Shown: one piece after another, positions 1 to 7,528 of the stretch
How positions within the stretch are numbered: position 1 is the stretch's first letter
Layout of the letters: each line of letters begins with the position of its first letter
Source of the DNA: Streptomyces sp. Edi4
GTDB taxonomy: Bacteria; Actinomycetota; Actinomycetes; Streptomycetales; Streptomycetaceae
Assembly: GCF_040253615.1 (NCBI RefSeq)
Contig: NZ_JBEJGY010000004.1
Coordinates: 3,224,001 to 3,288,000 of the forward strand
DNA: 64,000 nucleotides
Direction of reading: 5' to 3'
Program-made: the position numbers and the translations under genes
The notes under the pieces: model-generated
Databases searched by the model: none
What the model was told of the DNA's origin: nothing
The model's input: the letters and a program-made list of their open reading frames with translations, nothing else

Positions 1-89
1 GGGTCTGGGACGGAGCCCCAGGGTTTTTCGCCCCCGGCGGGTTCAGGGAAGGGGCGGGGCGGGGGCTTTCGGGGCCTGGCCCCAGGGGG
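1..89. repeat. Intergenic repeat element at the window edge
   Basis: This stretch carries an imperfect copy of the hairpin CTGGGGCGGAGCCCCAG (here CTGGGACGGAGCCCCAG), followed by a CGCCCCCGGCGGGTT block and a G-rich run. The same order of blocks recurs at about 53.99-54.05 kb, so it belongs to the dispersed repeat family of this window. It lies just after the hutF stop codon and could act as a 3' hairpin, which is inference. Confidence 0.6.
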
Positions 90-1427
90 TCAGGATCGTA
101 GGGTGGTCAGGGCCTTGGAGAGGGCGGACGGGACGTCAGGGAGAAGGGTGTGGGCGCCGTCCCGCACGACTTGACGCCCGCCCGCCACGACGTGCCGCAC
201 ATCGGCGGCCCCCGCCGCGAAAACGGCCGTCTCCGCGGCGAGCCGAGGCACCGCCCCCACCGTCCGGACGGAATCCAGCGCGATCGTGGCCAGATCGGCC
301 GGCGCGCCCGGCTCGATGCGCCCCGCCTCACCCCACCCGAGCGCGGCGTGCCCGTCCACCGTCGCCGCCCGCAGCAGCGCCGCCGCCGTCCAGTGCCCCC
401 GCGTCCGCGACCGAAGCCGCTCGTTCAGCTCCATCGCGCGCGCCTCTTCGAGCAGGTCGATCACGGCGTGGCTGTCGCTGCCGAGCGAGAGCGGCGACCC
501 AGCGCGCTGGAGGGCGAGCGCGGGCCCGATGCCGTCGGCGAGGTCGCGTTCGGTGGTGGGGCACATGCAGGTGCCGGTGGTGGTGGAGCCGAGCAGCGCG
601 ATGTCCTCGTCGGTGAGGTGGGTGTTGTGGACGCCGGTGGTCCGCGCGCCGAGCACCCCGTGCTCGAAGAGCAGCCGCGTGGGCGTCATCCCGTACGCGT
701 CCAGGCAGGCGTCGTTCTCGGCGGTCTGCTCGGAGAGGTGGACGTGGAGCGGCGCCCTGCGCGCCTGGGCCCACTGGGCGACCGTGCCCAACTCCCGCGC
801 GGGGACGGCCCGTACGGAGTGGATGGCCGCGCCGATCCGCGCGTGGTCGCGCTCCTTGAGCGCCGAGCAACGCTCCGCCCACGCCTCTGCGGTGCCGTCG
901 GAGAACCGCAGCTGGTGGCGGTCGGGGGCGGCGCCGAAGCCGGAGGAGAGGTAGGCGGTGTCGAGCAGCGTGATCCTGATCCCCGCGTCGGCGGCCGCGG
1001 CGATCAGCGCCTCGCCCATCGCGTTGGGGTCGGCGTAGGGGACCCCGCCGGGCGCGTGGTGCAGGTAGTGGAACTCCCCGACGGCGGTGATCCCGGCCAG
1101 CGCCATCTCCGCGTACACGGCGCGGGCGAGCGCGTGGTAGGAGTCCGGGGTGAGCCGGGCCGCGACCTCGTACATGGTCTCGCGCCAGGTCCAGAACGTG
1201 CCCGAGCCGACCTGCACGGTGGAGCGCAGGGCGCGGTGGAAGGCGTGCGAGTGGGTGTTGGCGAGGCCGGGGATCGTGAACCCGCGCAGCACCACCGCGC
1301 CGGCCGGCGGCGCCTCGATCCCGGTGCGGACGGCGGCGATCCGGCCGTCGCCCGCGACCTCCACGATTACGCCCGGCTCGACCTCGGGGTCCAGCCAGGC
1401 GTGTTCCAGCCAGTACGTCACCTGCAC
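90..1427 (-). CDS. hutF: Formimidoylglutamate deiminase (histidine degradation)
   Basis: The 445-residue product should hydrolyse N-formimidoyl-L-glutamate to N-formyl-L-glutamate and ammonia in the cytoplasm, the fourth step of histidine use by the five-step route. It is an amidohydrolase-superfamily protein: metal-binding HSHAFH at residues 60-64 region, GEFHYLHH at 117-124, HLSEQ at 230-234 and GSDSH at 316-320, with the LNERL-type segment that follows the SDSH in HutF proteins. Length is normal for the family. It starts at a GTG and overlaps the end of the upstream amidohydrolase by 10 bp, so it is the last visible gene of a hutU-amidohydrolase-hutF operon. hutI would be expected further left, outside the window. 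Confidence 0.93.
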   Translation of the reverse strand: MQVTYWLEHAWLDPEVEPGVIVEVAGDGRIAAVRTGIEAPPAGAVVLRGFTIPGLANTHSHAFHRALRSTVQVGSGTFWTWRETMYEVAARLTPDSYHALARAVYAEMALAGITAVGEFHYLHHAPGGVPYADPNAMGEALIAAAADAGIRITLLDTAYLSSGFGAAPDRHQLRFSDGTAEAWAERCSALKERDHARIGAAIHSVRAVPARELGTVAQWAQARRAPLHVHLSEQTAENDACLDAYGMTPTRLLFEHGVLGARTTGVHNTHLTDEDIALLGSTTTGTCMCPTTERDLADGIGPALALQRAGSPLSLGSDSHAVIDLLEEARAMELNERLRSRTRGHWTAAALLRAATVDGHAALGWGEAGRIEPGAPADLATIALDSVRTVGAVPRLAAETAVFAAGAADVRHVVAGGRQVVRDGAHTLLPDVPSALSKALTTLRS

Positions 1428-3007
1428 GCCAGGCCCTCCAGTACATCGGCGAGTGCGAGCACCCCGGCGACGCAGTCGTCCTCACCGGCGAACTCGGCCG
1501 GGGAGTGCGAGACGCCCGTGGGATTGCGTACGAACAGCATGGCGGTCGGGACCGAACCGGAGAGGATTCCGGCGTCGTGTCCCGCGCCGGTCCCCAGGAC
1601 CGGGGTGCGCCCGCCCAGGATCTTGGCGATCTCGTCGCGCAGGGCGTGCTCGAACTCCACGACGGGCGTGAAGGACTCCCGTACGACGGTGAGGTCCACG
1701 CCGTCGCGCTCGGCGCGCTCCTTGGCGGCCCGTTCGATCGCGGCGACGACCGTGTCCAGGGTGGACTGGTCGGCGGCGCGCGAGTCGAGCCAGCCGCGCA
1801 CCATCGAGGGAATGGCGTTGACCCCGTTGGGCTCGCAGGAGATCTTGCCGAACGTGGCCACGGCGCCCGCGAGTTCGGCCTCGCGGCGGGCGGCGAGCAC
1901 GGTCTCGGCGTACGTCAGCATCGGGTCGCGTCGGTCGGCAAGGCGGGTGGTGCCGGCGTGGTTGGCCTCACCCGCGAAGTCGAACCGCCAGCGGCCGTGG
2001 GGCCAGATGGCGGAGGCGATGCCGACGGCGTCGCCGCTGAGGTCGAGGGCGCGGCCCTGCTCGACGTGGAGCTCCACGAACGCGCCGACGCGGGCGAGGC
2101 GTTCGGGGTCGGGGCCGATGGTGTCCGGGTCGTACCCGGCCCGCTCCATCGCCTGCGGGAGGGTGGTCCCGTCCTGGTCGCGCAGGCGGTGCGCGGCCTC
2201 GACGGTGAGCTGTCCCGCAGTGAGCCGGGAGCCGACGCAGGCGAGGCCGAAGCGGGCGCCCTCTTCGTCCCCGAAGTTGGTGACGGCGAGTGGGCGGGTC
2301 AACTCGGCGCCCCTGCGCCGTAGTTCGTCGAGCGCGGCGAAGGACGACACCACGCCGAGGGGGCCGTCGAAGGCGCCGCCGTCGGGGACGGAGTCGAGGT
2401 GCGAGCCGGTGACGACGGCGTCACCGGCCGCCGGGTCGCCGGCCCAGGCCCACTGGTTGCCGTTGCGGTCCAGCTCGTAGGTGAGCCCCCGGGACTCGGC
2501 CTGCTCCTTGAACCAGGCGCGGCAGTCGGCGTCGGCGGCGGTCCAGGCGTGGCGTCGGTAGCCACGGGTGTCGCTGTCGCGGCCGATGGGGGTGAGCTCG
2601 CGCCACATCTCCTGGAACGAGGGGGGCTCTCCCCCACCCCGCCCCTTCCCGAAACCCTCCGGGGGCATGGGTACGTCCGCGGACCGTGCGGGGCCGGTCG
2701 CGCAGTTCCCCGCGCCCCCGGGCATCCCGTCCTGGCCCACAGGGGCAACCTCAGCCCGTCCGGCGCTCGGCGCCCCAGGGACCCCGGCTGCGGACCGTGC
2801 GGGGCCGGTCGCGCAGTTCCCCGCGCCCCCGAGCATCCCGCCCTGGCCCACAGCGGCGACCTCAGCCCGTCCGGCGATTGAGGACGAGCGCCCTTCAGGC
2901 GCGGACGGGGTCTGGGGCAGCGCCCCAGGCATCCCGTCCTGGCCCGGGCCGGCGTCTTCAGCCCGTCCGGCGATTGAGGACGGACCCGGGCCGGGGTTGG
3001 TGGTCAC
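1418..3007 (-). CDS. M20-family N-carbamoyl/allantoate-type amidohydrolase, possible N-formylglutamate deformylase of the hut operon
   Basis: The catalytic part (about 396 residues, from an ATG at 2608) is a complete M20 metallo-amidohydrolase of the allantoate/N-carbamoyl amino acid type: TGSHLDSVPDGG, FGDEEGARFG, LHVEQG, HAGTTRL and GAGHDAGIL carry the expected metal ligands and substrate arginine region. Standing between hutU and hutF, it could be the deformylase releasing glutamate from N-formylglutamate; that role is inferred. The frame stays open for 133 further codons to a GTG at 3007 that overlaps the hutU stop (GTGA), a normal coupling signal. That whole extension, with repeated SIAGRAE and GGAGNCATGPARSA strings, is translated intergenic-repeat DNA. 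Either the protein carries this odd tail, or the real start is near 2608. The true N-terminus is unsure. Confidence 0.8.
   Translation of the reverse strand: MTTNPGPGPSSIAGRAEDAGPGQDGMPGALPQTPSAPEGRSSSIAGRAEVAAVGQGGMLGGAGNCATGPARSAAGVPGAPSAGRAEVAPVGQDGMPGGAGNCATGPARSADVPMPPEGFGKGRGGGEPPSFQEMWRELTPIGRDSDTRGYRRHAWTAADADCRAWFKEQAESRGLTYELDRNGNQWAWAGDPAAGDAVVTGSHLDSVPDGGAFDGPLGVVSSFAALDELRRRGAELTRPLAVTNFGDEEGARFGLACVGSRLTAGQLTVEAAHRLRDQDGTTLPQAMERAGYDPDTIGPDPERLARVGAFVELHVEQGRALDLSGDAVGIASAIWPHGRWRFDFAGEANHAGTTRLADRRDPMLTYAETVLAARREAELAGAVATFGKISCEPNGVNAIPSMVRGWLDSRAADQSTLDTVVAAIERAAKERAERDGVDLTVVRESFTPVVEFEHALRDEIAKILGGRTPVLGTGAGHDAGILSGSVPTAMLFVRNPTGVSHSPAEFAGEDDCVAGVLALADVLEGLACR
2608..2995. 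repeat. Cluster of intergenic repeat modules inside the amidohydrolase reading frame
   Basis: This segment holds at least two copies of the GCGCAGTTCCCCGCGCCCC-type module (about 2698-2722 and 2811-2832), three of the CAGCCCGTCCGGCG module with variant tails (about 2752, 2865 and 2960), and one imperfect CTGGGGC hairpin near 2913. The same modules fill non-coding gaps elsewhere in the window. Here they lie in frame between the hutU stop and the catalytic domain of the next gene, and add 133 codons without a stop. Confidence 0.8.
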
Positions 3008-4662
3008 TTGCTCTCCCGCATGGGGACGCGTACGCCCTTCTCGTCCGCCACCCGCTCGGCGATGTCGTAGCCGGCGTCGACGTGCCGGATGACACCCATC
3101 CCGGGATCGTTGGTGAGGACGCGGCGGATCTTCTCGCCCGCCAGCTTCGTGCCGTCGGCCACCGAGACCTGGCCCGCGTGGATGGAGCGGCCCATGCCGA
3201 CCCCGCCGCCGTGGTGGATGGAGACCCAGGACGCGCCGGAGGCGACGTTGACCATGGCGTTCAGGAGCGGCCAGTCGGCGATCGCGTCGGAGCCGTCGAG
3301 CATCGCCTCGGTCTCGCGGTACGGGGAGGCCACCGAACCGCAGTCGAGGTGGTCGCGGCCGATGGCGAGCGGCGCCGCGAGGGTGCCGTTGCCGACCATG
3401 TCGTTGAACATGTCGCCCGCCTTGTCGCGCTCGCCCTGGCCGAGCCAGCAGATCCGCGCCGGCAGACCCTGGAAGTGGACGCGCTCGCCGGCCATCTTGA
3501 TCCAGCGGTGCAGGGACTCGTTCTCCGGGAAGAGCTCGAGCAGCGCCTTGTCCGTCTTGTGGATGTCGGACGCCTCGCCCGAAAGCGCCGCCCAGCGGAA
3601 GGGGCCCTTGCCCTCGCAGAACAGCGGCCGGATATAGGCCGGCACGAACCCGGGGAAGGCGAACGCCCGCTCGTAACCGGCCAGTTGAGCCTCGCCGCGG
3701 ATGGAGTTGCCGTAGTCGAAGACCTCGGCACCGGCGTCCATGAAGCCGACCATCGCCTCGACGTGCCGGGCCATGGACTCACGGGCGCGGGTGGTGAAAC
3801 CCGCCGGGTCCTTCGCCGCGTACGCCGCCATGTCGTCGAAGGCGACACCGACGGGCAGGTAGGCCAGCGGGTCGTGGGCCGAGGTCTGGTCGGTCACGAT
3901 GTCGATCGGGGCGCCCTCGGCGAGCATGCGCGGCAGCAGCTCCGCCGCGTTGCCGAGCAGGCCGATGGAGAGCGGACGGCGGGCGTCGCGCGCCTCGACG
4001 GCCAGCTGGAGCGCGTGCTCAAGAGAGTCGGCCCTGACGTCCAGGTAGCGGTGCTCGATGCGGCGCTCGATGGCGCGCGGGTCGACGTCGATACAGATCG
4101 CGACGCCGTCGTTCATCGTCACGGCGAGCGGCTGGGCGCCGCCCATGCCGCCGAGACCGGCGGTCAGGGTGATCGTCCCGGCCAGCGTGCCGCCAAACTT
4201 CTTGGCGGCGACCGCGGCGAACGTCTCGTACGTGCCCTGGAGGATGCCCTGGGTGCCGATGTAGATCCAGGACCCGGCGGTCATCTGGCCGTACATGGTC
4301 AGGCCCAGCTGCTCAAGGCGGCGGAACTCCTCCCAGTTCGCCCAGTCGCCCACCAGGTTGGAGTTGGCGATCAGGACGCGCGGCGCCCACTCGTGGGTCT
4401 GCATGACACCGACGGGACGCCCGGACTGGACGAGCATCGTCTCGTCCTGCTTGAGCGTGCGCAGCGTACGCACCATCGCGTCGAAGGAGCGCCAGTCGCG
4501 GGCCGCCTTGCCGGTGCCGCCGTAGACGACGAGCTGGTCGGGGTGTTCGGCGACCTCGGGGTCGAGGTTGTTCTGGAGCATGCGCAGCGCGGCTTCCTGC
4601 TGCCATCCCAGGGCGCTCAGTTCCGTACCGCGCGGTGCCCGTACGGGGCGGGGTCCTGACAT
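3004..4662 (-). CDS. hutU: Urocanate hydratase
   Basis: This 552-residue enzyme converts urocanate to 4-imidazolone-5-propionate with tightly bound NAD+, the second step of histidine degradation. Family hallmarks include YGGTGKAARDW near the N-terminus, GLGGMGGAQPLA in the NAD-binding domain, and the active-site segment DCGSVASPYRETE followed by SIHHGGGVGMGRS. I chose the ATG at 4662 because GAGGAGG lies eight bases upstream. An earlier in-frame ATG at 4710 would add 16 residues that do not resemble HutU and would overlap the promoter. It is the first gene of the minus-strand hut operon, with a probable promoter at 4699-4727, and its stop overlaps the GTG of the amidohydrolase frame. Confidence 0.96.
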   Translation of the reverse strand: MSGPRPVRAPRGTELSALGWQQEAALRMLQNNLDPEVAEHPDQLVVYGGTGKAARDWRSFDAMVRTLRTLKQDETMLVQSGRPVGVMQTHEWAPRVLIANSNLVGDWANWEEFRRLEQLGLTMYGQMTAGSWIYIGTQGILQGTYETFAAVAAKKFGGTLAGTITLTAGLGGMGGAQPLAVTMNDGVAICIDVDPRAIERRIEHRYLDVRADSLEHALQLAVEARDARRPLSIGLLGNAAELLPRMLAEGAPIDIVTDQTSAHDPLAYLPVGVAFDDMAAYAAKDPAGFTTRARESMARHVEAMVGFMDAGAEVFDYGNSIRGEAQLAGYERAFAFPGFVPAYIRPLFCEGKGPFRWAALSGEASDIHKTDKALLELFPENESLHRWIKMAGERVHFQGLPARICWLGQGERDKAGDMFNDMVGNGTLAAPLAIGRDHLDCGSVASPYRETEAMLDGSDAIADWPLLNAMVNVASGASWVSIHHGGGVGMGRSIHAGQVSVADGTKLAGEKIRRVLTNDPGMGVIRHVDAGYDIAERVADEKGVRVPMRESK

Positions 4663-4698
4663 GGCGATGCCTCCTCGTGACCTGATCCAGATATTCAC

Positions 4699-4727
4699 AT
4701 CCTGGGTCACTGAATAGAACTAGTCAA
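4699..4727 (-). promoter_or_regulatory. Probable sigma-HrdB-type promoter of the hut operon
   Basis: On the minus strand, TTGACT (4722-4727) is followed after 17 bases by CAGGAT (4699-4704), close to the Streptomyces vegetative consensus. Transcription would begin about 30 bases before the hutU ATG. An ATTCA/TGAAT inverted repeat spans the -10 region (4693-4715) and could be an operator for a hut regulator, which is speculative. The decarboxylase gene diverges from the other side. Confidence 0.55.
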
Positions 4728-4777
4728 TACATGGCGCGGTCCTGCGCTCGCGCGCGCCCGGTGATTGGCTGGTTCGC

Positions 4778-6136
4778 ATGACGTCCCCGGCACCGTCCCC
4801 CACCGCCCGCACCGCCGCCCCCGCCGCTGCGGCGCGCCGGCGCGAACAGGCCGTACGGGCCGCCGTGGAGCAGGGCCTCGCGGGGCCCGACGCGCCCATC
4901 GTGGCCCTCCTCGACACCGTCGGCATCCGCGCCGGCGCCGCCGCCCTGCGCGCCGCGTTCGACGAGGTCACCGATGCGCCCGTGCTGCACGCCTTCGCCG
5001 TGAAGGCCTGCCCGCTGGTCCCGGTGCTGCGGCTGCTTCGCGCCGAGGGCCTGGGCGCCGAGGTCGCAAGCCCCGGCGAGCTGGCCCTCGCGCGGGCCGC
5101 CGGGCTCGACCCCGCCCACACCGTGCTCGACTCCCCCGCCAAGACCCCGGCCGAGCTGCGCGAGGCGCTGGCCCTCGGGATCGCGGTCAACGCGGACAAC
5201 CCCCAGGAACTGGCCCGCCTGGACGCGCTGGTGGAGTCGGGGGCGACCTCCTCGCCGCTCGGCCTGCGCGTCAACCCGCAGGTGGGCGCGGGGTCCATCG
5301 ACGCGTTGTCCACGGCGACGGCGACCTCCAAGTTCGGGGTGGCGCTCCTGGACGACGGCGCGCGCGACTGGGTCGTCAAGGCGTACGCCGAGCGCCCCTG
5401 GCTGACCCGGCTCCACACCCACACCGGCTCGCAGGGCGTGGCGCTGCCCCTGATGGCCCAGGGGGTCCTGGCCGCCTATGAGCTCGCCGAGGAGATCAAC
5501 GCGGCGGTCGGCCGGCGCCAGGTCGACACGCTCGACATCGGCGGCGGGCTCCCGGTCAACTTCGGCTCGGACGAGGAGACGCCGACGTACGCCGCCTACG
5601 CGCGCGTCCTGAAGGAAACGGCGCCGGGCCTGTTCGACGGGCGGTACGCGCTGGTGACGGAGTTCGGCCGCGCACTGCTCGCCAAGCACGGCACGGTGCT
5701 CGCGCGGGTCGAGTACGCCAAGGTGTCGGGCGGGCGGCCCATCGCGGTCACCCACGCCGGGGTGCAGATCGCCGCGCGCACCGTGTACGCGCCCGCGTCC
5801 TGGCCGCTGCGGATCGAGGCGTACGACGCGAAGGGGCGCCCCAAGACGGGTCCTGCCGTCGCGCAGGACGTCGCGGGGCCGGCCTGCTTCGCCGGGGACC
5901 TGCTCGCGGAGAACCGGCCGTTGCCGAGGCTGGAACAGGGCGACTATGCGGCGGTGCTCGACACCGGGGCGTATTACTTCGCCCACCACTACTCCTACAA
6001 CTCCCTTGCCCGGCCCGGCGTTTACGGCTTCACGGCCACGCCGCAAGGGGTGAGATTCGCGATGGTGCGGGGTCCGCAGCCGCTGGGTGACCTGGTGAGG
6101 GAAGCGGGCGGCGCCCACGCGGACGCCCTGCTCTGA
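4778..6136 (+). CDS. Type III-fold PLP-dependent decarboxylase (diaminopimelate/ornithine decarboxylase family)
   Basis: The 452-residue protein has the alanine-racemase-fold barrel and C-terminal beta domain of group IV decarboxylases. The PLP lysine is K76 in HAFAVKAC, followed by HTHTGSQG at 213-220, the phosphate-binding DIGGGLPV at 253-260, EFGR near 295 and C370 in the CFAGDLL motif that supplies the active-site cysteine. DTGAYYF near 395 completes the pattern. Substrate cannot be told from sequence: meso-diaminopimelate, ornithine, arginine and related amino acids are all possible. It may not be the housekeeping lysA, because neighbours are catabolic and not lysine/threonine genes. It diverges from hutU over about 115 bp. 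Confidence 0.85.
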   Translation: MTSPAPSPTARTAAPAAAARRREQAVRAAVEQGLAGPDAPIVALLDTVGIRAGAAALRAAFDEVTDAPVLHAFAVKACPLVPVLRLLRAEGLGAEVASPGELALARAAGLDPAHTVLDSPAKTPAELREALALGIAVNADNPQELARLDALVESGATSSPLGLRVNPQVGAGSIDALSTATATSKFGVALLDDGARDWVVKAYAERPWLTRLHTHTGSQGVALPLMAQGVLAAYELAEEINAAVGRRQVDTLDIGGGLPVNFGSDEETPTYAAYARVLKETAPGLFDGRYALVTEFGRALLAKHGTVLARVEYAKVSGGRPIAVTHAGVQIAARTVYAPASWPLRIEAYDAKGRPKTGPAVAQDVAGPACFAGDLLAENRPLPRLEQGDYAAVLDTGAYYFAHHYSYNSLARPGVYGFTATPQGVRFAMVRGPQPLGDLVREAGGAHADALL

Positions 6137-6277
6137 CCCGGTGCCGGTTGCTTTTCGAGCGCGGGCCGTGCGTGGCTGAGCACGCAGCCCCTGGCGGGGT
6201 TGGTGCGGGCCCGCACGGCGACTTCAGTCTGTTCGGCGCAGTTCCCCGCGCCCCTGACTATCTGGTCGGGGGCGAGG
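6137..6277. repeat. Intergenic repeat between convergent genes
   Basis: The gap between two convergent stops carries a GCGCAGTTCCCCGCGCCCCTG-type module at about 6237-6257, preceded by a GGCGGGGTTGGTGCGGGCCCGCA block that recurs at 10.0-10.4 and 53.7 kb. No gene is seen. It may serve as a bidirectional transcription barrier, which is inference. Confidence 0.6.
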
Positions 6278-7117
6278 TTATTCGACGAACAGGCCGCGCG
6301 CCGCCGCCCCCGCGTCGAACTCCTCCAACCTGGCCTGCGCGTCCGGCAACCCGTCGCACATCGCCTCCAGCAGCACCCGCCCCAGCAGCATCGGCGCGCA
6401 CGCCGTGTCGAAGGCGAGCCCCGTGCCCACCGCGGCCGGAATGAGCAGATCGCTGTACTTGGCGACCGGCGCGAACGCCGAGTCGGCCACCGTGACCACG
6501 GTGAGCCCGGCCGCCTGCGCGTACGCCAGCGCCTCCACGACCTCCCTCGGATGGCGCGGCAGCGCGAAGCACAGCAGCGCCGATGCCCCGGCCCGCACCG
6601 CCGCGTCGATCCGGTCGGCCAGCATGGTGCCGCCCTCGTCGAGCAGGCGTACATCGGGGTGGACCTTGGCCGCGAAGTAGGCGAAACCACGGGCCTGCGA
6701 CGAGGCCGCGCGCAGGCCGAGCACGGGCAGCGGCCGGGACGCCGCGAGCAGTCGGCCCGCGTGCTCGACCGGCCCCGGGTCCGCGAGCAGCCCCGCCAGA
6801 TGCTGAAGATTCTCGATCTCGGCCCGCACCGCCTGCTGGTACTCGTTGAAGGACGTCTCGGCCACCGCGTCGGCCGGCGCGGGCGCCACCTCGCGCAGGT
6901 GACGCCGGAGCGCGGGGTACCCGTCGAAGCCGAGAGCGACCGCGAACCGGGTCACCGAGGGCTGGCTGACGCCCGCGAGTTCGGCCAGCTCCACGCTGGA
7001 CAGGAACGGCACGTCGGCGGCCCGGCGCACCATGCAGTGGGCGATGCGCCGCTGCGTCGGGGTCAGCCGACGCCCCTCGAAGAGCTGTTGCAGCCGTGCG
7101 GCAGGGCCTTCGCTCAT
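6278..7117 (-). CDS. MurR/RpiR-family transcriptional regulator (HTH + SIS)
   Basis: This 279-residue regulator begins with an RpiR-type helix-turn-helix (residues 10-80; recognition region SVELAELAGVSQPSVTRFAV at 41-60) and continues with a SIS sugar-isomerase-like domain (about 115-250), which in this family senses phosphosugars or other small ligands. The ATG at 7117 is preferred over one at 7132 because GAAGGGGGA sits at correct spacing before it. It faces away from the NCS1 permease gene across a 411-bp gap, an arrangement typical of a regulator controlling a neighbouring transporter. In actinobacteria such pairs are often linked to nucleobase, hydantoin or amino-sugar use. The ligand is unknown. 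Confidence 0.88.
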   Translation of the reverse strand: MSEGPAARLQQLFEGRRLTPTQRRIAHCMVRRAADVPFLSSVELAELAGVSQPSVTRFAVALGFDGYPALRRHLREVAPAPADAVAETSFNEYQQAVRAEIENLQHLAGLLADPGPVEHAGRLLAASRPLPVLGLRAASSQARGFAYFAAKVHPDVRLLDEGGTMLADRIDAAVRAGASALLCFALPRHPREVVEALAYAQAAGLTVVTVADSAFAPVAKYSDLLIPAAVGTGLAFDTACAPMLLGRVLLEAMCDGLPDAQARLEEFDAGAAARGLFVE

Positions 7118-7528
7118 GCCGTCCCCCTTCATACGTCCACGTCCTTGAACCGGTCCGGTCCTGGGCGCGGACCCCGTCGGCGCGCCGCCAACTCCCGTAC
7201 CACCGCGCCCGGTTCACGCCCCACCACCCGGCGCGGCGCCCTGCCGGGCCGCGCCGTGCGGCGGACCGCGAGCGGGCCGAAGCCGGCCCGCTCCTCGGCG
7301 CCCCGAGAGAGTACAGCGTGCCCGAACGACACCGACGCGGCGAAGGCCCGGAGATCGCCGTCCACGACGTGGGACGACAACATGCGCGAACACCACCATT
7401 CCCGGACGCGGAACGTACGGCTCCGGCCCGAGCCATTGACAAGCTATTCAGCCACCAAGAACTCTGCATGAAGATATACAGCCGGGCAAGCCCGCGCGCC
7501 TCCTCCCCGCGAAGGAGCACATTCCCCC
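7118..7528. other. Divergent intergenic region of the RpiR regulator and NCS1 permease
   Basis: This 411-bp gap should hold both promoters. A 9-bp perfect inverted repeat (GAGCGGGCC/GGCCCGCTC, 7270-7278 and 7285-7293) could be an operator or a hairpin. TTGACA at 7436-7441 faces the permease but has no clear -10 at 17-18 bp. An 84-codon minus-strand frame (7129-7383) ends with a TGA overlapping the ATG at 7132. Its arginine-rich sequence matches no family I know, and I do not call it a gene. Confidence 0.45.

Noticed and set aside
150..2480. Very long plus-strand open frame (776 codons) opposite hutF and the amidohydrolase
   Set aside because: Antisense shadow of two well-supported genes; composition is Arg/Gly/Pro-rich without any domain.
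7129..7383. 84-codon minus-strand frame ending in an ATGA overlap with an upstream RpiR start
   Set aside because: The overlap is with a start codon I consider wrong; no motif, and it covers the expected promoter region.
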